In this document: one piece after another, positions 61,201-64,000 of the stretch
Layout of the letters: the number at the start of each line of letters is the position of its first letter
How positions within the stretch are numbered: the stretch's first letter is position 1
Assembly (NCBI GenBank): GCA_965277535.1
Contig: OZ255825.1
Location: 682,001-746,000, forward strand
DNA length: 64,000 nt
Origin: Ilyomonas sp965277535
Lineage (GTDB): Bacteria; Bacteroidota; Bacteroidia; Chitinophagales; Chitinophagaceae
Direction: 5' to 3'
Translations under genes and position numbers: made by a program
The notes under the pieces: model-generated
Database searches by the model: none
The model's input: only the letters and a program-made list of their open reading frames with translations
Told to the model about the DNA's origin: nothing

Positions 61201-61472
61201 AAGATGCTGGTAGAACGAAGGCTAATTTTTTGCTGCACCGGGTTCATTGCAATTTCAAGAGGTATCGTTACAAATTTCTCAACCTCTTCAGCGCTTCTTC
61301 CGGGCCATTGTGTAATGATGCTGATTTCAGTATTGGTAACATCAGGAAACGCCTCGATGGGCATGTTTTCAAAAGTGATGATACCAGCTATTATCAGCAG
61401 CAGAGCAGCAAATAAAATGAAGTATCTATTTTTAAGTGAAAAAGCGATTACCTTTTTCAACGCTTTAATCAT
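58284..61472 (-). CDS. Heavy-metal efflux RND transporter, inner-membrane pump (CusA/CzcA family)
   Basis: The 1062-residue pump has the typical RND layout of 12 helices with two large periplasmic loops. The helix-4 motif is AVDFGIIIDGAVVMVE. The D-F-G-x3-D-G-A-V-V-M-x-E form is the HME1-like type associated with divalent cations (Co, Zn, Cd) rather than the CusA copper/silver type; this is inference from the motif. NMPIEAFPDVTNTEISI and PTGPTGEIYRYTL support the family. It follows the adaptor gene by 29 bp in a three-gene operon. Confidence 0.92.
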   Translation of the reverse strand: MIKALKKVIAFSLKNRYFILFAALLLIIAGIITFENMPIEAFPDVTNTEISIITQWPGRSAEEVEKFVTIPLEIAMNPVQQKISLRSTSIFGLSYIKLIFDDGVMDAQARQQVMNLLQNATLPTAVQPSVQPPTGPTGEIYRYTLESKIRDVRELKTMQDWVVDRQLRAVPGVGDITAFGGKTKAYEIQVDPAKLASIGLTPLDIFTAVQKTNINIGGDMIIQNNQAFVVRGIGLLNDIEEIKNIVIENNNGVPLLVKDVAAVQISNIPRLGWVARSNGITDSTKGKRTITDEPDVVEAIIVMRKGENPTQVISALKKKINKLNNSVLPADTRIVPYYDRTELIDYATHTVLHNLVEGILLVTLLVSLFMFNWRTTLIVSIIIPLALLFAFICLHLMGMSANLLSLGAVDFGIIIDGAVVMVEGMFVVLDHKAADVGMERFNKLSKLGLIKQNGAQLGKAIFFAKLIIITGLLPIFAFQKVEGKLFSPLAYTLGFALVGALITTLTLVPVLISLLLKKNVHEKHNPILHFLTKIMLGGFIAAFKRKEIVVIISFILMAIGLFSFKFLGSEFLPELDEGSIWLRVQMPYSISLDKSVQVSTQVRQILMDFPQVKYAVSQTGRPDDGTDVAGFYNNEFSVMLYPENSWKPHITKDELIDSMTQKLSVIPGASLNFSQPISDNVEEAVSGVKGSICVKIYGDSLTYTEGKINDVYNILKNVNGIADLGVIHSIGQPELDVNLDQQKMALYGVATADANAVVAMAIGGLSASTLYEGIKTFDIRIRLPEEFRKTPDDIGNLLVPTERGSKVPIKEIANISQKTGPCLIFRDDNERYAALKFSVRGRDMGSTIAEAQSKVDNTVKLKRGYEMAWQGDFENQQRAEKRLTQVVPISLLLIFLLLFTMFGNLKDAGLVFLNVPFAIVGGILALHITGTNFSISAGIGFIALFGICIQDGVLLITVFKHNLEGVKGQPGSLYTAIKLGVNSRIRPVMMTALMAAIGLFPAAVSHGIGSESSRPLARVVIGGILCAMMFSLWVFPLIFGWAYRKVDNQPYEYKGNDTLPGK

Positions 61473-61501
61473 AACAGAAATGTTTAAGAATAAAAGAAAA
61501 T

Positions 61502-62611
61502 TTAATCATTCAGGTCGCCGTAAACAAGCAGAGCCTGTGAAGCCACAAGCTGTTGGCCTGGCTGCACACCCGACTGTATATAGGTTCTGTCGCCGATGGT
61601 GTTGATAATTTGAACCGGCGTGATGGTGATGTCTTTCCTGCTTTTATAAACAAGCACATAATACTGGCTGTTGTCGAAAATGAGTGCGTGCGAGGAGATA
61701 CACAACGCCTGTTTGTTTTCCTGGTTAGTAGCCGTAACAGTTACAAACATTTGCGGCTTCAACGCATAGTCGGAATTGTCGAGCACAATGCGCACTTTCA
61801 TTACTTTACTTCCTGAATCAAGCATGTTCATTATCTTATCCACCTTGCCTTTAAACACACGATCTGGATAGGATACCGTGGTAATATCCACCCCATCGCC
61901 CATGTGAATGTTGTTGATGTTTGATTCATAGACGTTTGCCCACACCCACACATTGCGCAGGTCGGAGATGGTAAACAAACTGTTGCCATTATCGATGCGG
62001 ATGGCGGTATTGTTCGTTACGTTTTTTTGAACGATAAACCCGCTGATGGGCGACTTTACCACACCGGAACCACTATTGCCACCGCTGATGTTAAGCACTT
62101 CCCTTACCCGGCTCAAATCGCTTTTGGCTTGCTGATAAGTGGCTTCTGCAGCAAGCGAATCGGGCATCGAAGCCAATCCGCCACGATACATGTCTTTTGT
62201 TTTTGCAAGATTTTTTTCGGCAACAGCAAGGTTGGTTTCAGCATTCACCAAATCATTGCTGTAGCCCGCTACTTCTGTGCTCCTTATCACGCCCAGTGTT
62301 TGGCCTCTTTGTACATAATCTCCCAGTGCCGTAGTTATACCCTGAATGTTGCCGCTTACCAAGGGATAGATATTCACCACATTGTCCTGGTTAAAATCAA
62401 CCTGCCCCGTAAGGGTGATGGCATTTACCATCTGGCATTGCTTTACCGTATCAATCACCAGTGTTTTAAATAACGAATCGGGCATTACATAAGGTTGCCT
62501 TTCCTCTGTTGTTTGCTCTTTTTTTCCGCAGGCAGTAAACAGAAAGATAACGGCAACAAACAAGGCTGAAATGAATGTTGTGTATGCGGATGATTTGTTT
62601 TGTTTGTTCAT
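61502..62611 (-). CDS. Periplasmic adaptor (membrane fusion protein) of the metal efflux system
   Basis: The 369-residue lipoprotein-like adaptor has a signal with a lipobox-like Cys (FLFTACGKKE). It has the biotinyl-lipoyl-like half GNIQGITTALGDYVQRGQTLGVIRS, a coiled-coil hairpin (about residues 115-190), the second lipoyl half (SPISGFIVQKNV) and a beta-barrel (FTISDLRNVWVWANVYE). It bridges the pump and the TolC-like channel. ATG 62611 is used because the upstream in-frame codon is TTG. It starts 20 bp after the channel gene. Confidence 0.9.
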   Translation of the reverse strand: MNKQNKSSAYTTFISALFVAVIFLFTACGKKEQTTEERQPYVMPDSLFKTLVIDTVKQCQMVNAITLTGQVDFNQDNVVNIYPLVSGNIQGITTALGDYVQRGQTLGVIRSTEVAGYSNDLVNAETNLAVAEKNLAKTKDMYRGGLASMPDSLAAEATYQQAKSDLSRVREVLNISGGNSGSGVVKSPISGFIVQKNVTNNTAIRIDNGNSLFTISDLRNVWVWANVYESNINNIHMGDGVDITTVSYPDRVFKGKVDKIMNMLDSGSKVMKVRIVLDNSDYALKPQMFVTVTATNQENKQALCISSHALIFDNSQYYVLVYKSRKDITITPVQIINTIGDRTYIQSGVQPGQQLVASQALLVYGDLND

Positions 62612-62631
62612 ACAGTTCAATTAAAAAAGGG

Positions 62632-63921
62632 TTAAAAAAAGTTAGTTGCAGTGTAATAATTAAGGTCTTCAAACGCCTGCACGCGGTTGTATTGCACGGC
62701 ATTCATTTGAAGCGTATTCTGTTTGAAAGAATCATAGAAATCAAGAAACTCAAGCAGGCTGATGTTACGCCGCTGATAATTGGCAATTACTTCATCCAGC
62801 AAATGTGAAAAGCTGCCCATAAACGATTTGTCTATGCTCTTGTACATTTTGTCCTGCACGTATGCTTTTTGCAGCGCATTTGATACATTTTCGGCTACTG
62901 TTTCTTCTGTATTCTTTTGCAAAGCGGCGGTGTTTTGTATCATGATTTTTGCCTGCCTGATATTGCCCTGGTTGCGGTTGAAAATGGGTATGTCAATGCC
63001 AACACTACCAGATAACAGATTGTTTAAAAAACTGCCTTGCTCATCGTACCCGACTCCTACCGATAAATCGGGAACAGCCAATGCTTTTTGATAATTGTAA
63101 TTGAGTTGATTGATGCTCGTATTTTGTTTTGCAATGGCCAGATCGGTACGATTGTGATAAGCCGAATCTAACAAAGTAGCGAGGGAAAAACGTGAGGGGT
63201 CTAACTGCTCAATTTGCGCGCTATCCGCCACAGGATTGATGAATATGGATGGCTTCATGCGCACCAGCAAACGCAGGTTACTTTCCAAATCGGTTATCTG
63301 GTTGATAAGCTGGCTGTACTCGCTTGTAAAACTGTACAGTTGCGCCCTGATGCGCACCACCTCGCTTTGTGCTATGTAGTTTTTGCCTTGCTGTTGCTGA
63401 AAAGCAGTTACAATTTGTTGCAGCGCGCCAATTTCGGCAGTGTAAACTTTGGCAGACTGCCGCAAATAATAAATATTGTAAAAGTTGCTGTGCAGCTCGT
63501 ATTGCAAGGTTCGCAGCAAATCAAAAAACTGGTATTCGGTAAGCGCAGTGTTCGCTTCTGCCAGTTTAATTTGCTTGTTGCGCTTGCCTGCCAGAAGTAT
63601 TAGTTGTGAAACACTTGCATAAGTTTCGTCATTTTTTCCTACCGGGAAAAACTGCTTTAATGAGCCCGAATACAAAGCATGACCAATGCTAAAACCCGGG
63701 TTCGACCATAAACGCGCCTGCAATTCGGCAGCCCTTGTTGCATTTATGTTGTAGCGGGCTGCCAATAAATTGAGGTTGCTGTCAACAAACATTCGTTCGG
63801 CTTCGGGCAGCGTTAACGAAAGCGTATCGGTGATTTGTGCAGAGGCCGAAAAAAATGTGCAAAAACAAAACAGTGCCATCGGCAGTTTGCCAAATAGCCA
63901 ATGTCTCATAATGAGGTTCAT
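62632..63921 (-). CDS. TolC-family outer-membrane efflux channel
   Basis: The 429-residue protein has a signal peptide (MALFCFCTFFSASAQ) and two OEP repeats (LTLPEAERMFVDSNLNLLAARYNINATRAAELQARLW and FSLATLLDSAYHNRTDLAIAKQN), the TolC duplication pattern with long coiled-coil helices. It forms the exit duct for the CusBA-like pump. ATG 63921 is given; ATG 63909 (MRHWLF) is equally possible. It is the first gene of the tolC-, cusB-, cusA-like operon; only 79 bp of upstream DNA lies in the window. Confidence 0.9.
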   Translation of the reverse strand: MNLIMRHWLFGKLPMALFCFCTFFSASAQITDTLSLTLPEAERMFVDSNLNLLAARYNINATRAAELQARLWSNPGFSIGHALYSGSLKQFFPVGKNDETYASVSQLILLAGKRNKQIKLAEANTALTEYQFFDLLRTLQYELHSNFYNIYYLRQSAKVYTAEIGALQQIVTAFQQQQGKNYIAQSEVVRIRAQLYSFTSEYSQLINQITDLESNLRLLVRMKPSIFINPVADSAQIEQLDPSRFSLATLLDSAYHNRTDLAIAKQNTSINQLNYNYQKALAVPDLSVGVGYDEQGSFLNNLLSGSVGIDIPIFNRNQGNIRQAKIMIQNTAALQKNTEETVAENVSNALQKAYVQDKMYKSIDKSFMGSFSHLLDEVIANYQRRNISLLEFLDFYDSFKQNTLQMNAVQYNRVQAFEDLNYYTATNFF

Positions 63922-64000
63922 CAGTATAAATGATTATGAAAGTAAAAGAAGCGGCAGCGTGTTTTACACGATATACTGCCGGAAGCTGATTGCCATCGCA

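Noticed and set aside
58284..61472. Copper/silver-specific CusA
   Set aside because: The helix-4 motif has the D-F-G-x3-D-G-A-V-V-M-x-E form of divalent-cation HME pumps, so no copper-specific name was given.

Overview
The window is bacterial chromosome from a Bacteroidota species, most likely a member of the Chitinophagaceae. The main pointers are Bacteroidota-type promoters (TTTG, about 20 nt, TAnnTTTG), a TonB-dependent receptor with a carboxypeptidase-like N-terminal domain, type IX secretion C-terminal signals of both kinds (gliding-type and type A), Bacteroidota-restricted families (DUF4296, DUF4835, DUF4105, 2TM), a moxR/bat aerotolerance-type operon, and AT-rich intergenic DNA full of short repeats. 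Genus cannot be fixed from the sequence alone.

Layout. 0-7 kb: partial amidohydrolase, TonB receptor, and small membrane and regulatory genes. 6.5-12.6 kb: hpt, glucosaminidase/LysM, O-methyltransferase, Na+/solute symporter, bioA, SRPBCC protein. 12.6-21.3 kb: a complete tryptophan operon read on the minus strand (trpL leader, E, G, D, C, F, then a GNAT gene and a YhcG-type nuclease gene, then B, A). It is preceded by a newly recognised leader peptide with three consecutive Trp codons and an attenuator. 21.8-31.4 kb: alcohol dehydrogenase, rpmI-rplT, DUF4296/DUF4835/coaBC, a giant PKD/gliding-type surface protein, alpha/beta hydrolase, DUF4105. 31.5-36 kb: two tRNA-Ser genes, a hydroxynitrile-lyase-like cupin, and a GH43-GH16-GH43 polysaccharide cluster.

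36.5-44.7 kb is the accessory region: a minus-strand operon for DNA phosphorothioation (dndC, dndD, and a DndE domain fused to a HerA-type ATPase). It is followed by a ParB-like protein, a second ParB-helical-domain-like protein, a predicted PD-(D/E)XK protein, an Mrr-type nuclease with a winged-helix head, and a small zinc-ribbon protein. No dndA, canonical dndB or dndFGH is present. The downstream genes are therefore candidates for a regulatory and restriction module different from the well-known one. The island is visibly more AT-rich, is bracketed by inverted copies of a dispersed repeat, has a frameshifted gene remnant at one edge, and lacks an 11-bp motif that occurs at least 34 times elsewhere in the window.

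45.2-64 kb: endonuclease III, PAS histidine kinase, hisH, the moxR-DUF58-BatD-like-BatA operon interrupted by a four-helix-bundle gene, two tandem type IX-secreted repeat proteins, a large imperfect palindromic element, OsmC, and an HME-RND metal efflux operon (tolC-, cusB-, cusA-like) running off the right end. Coordinates and motifs were read directly. Family names rest on recognition of motifs, and no database search was run.
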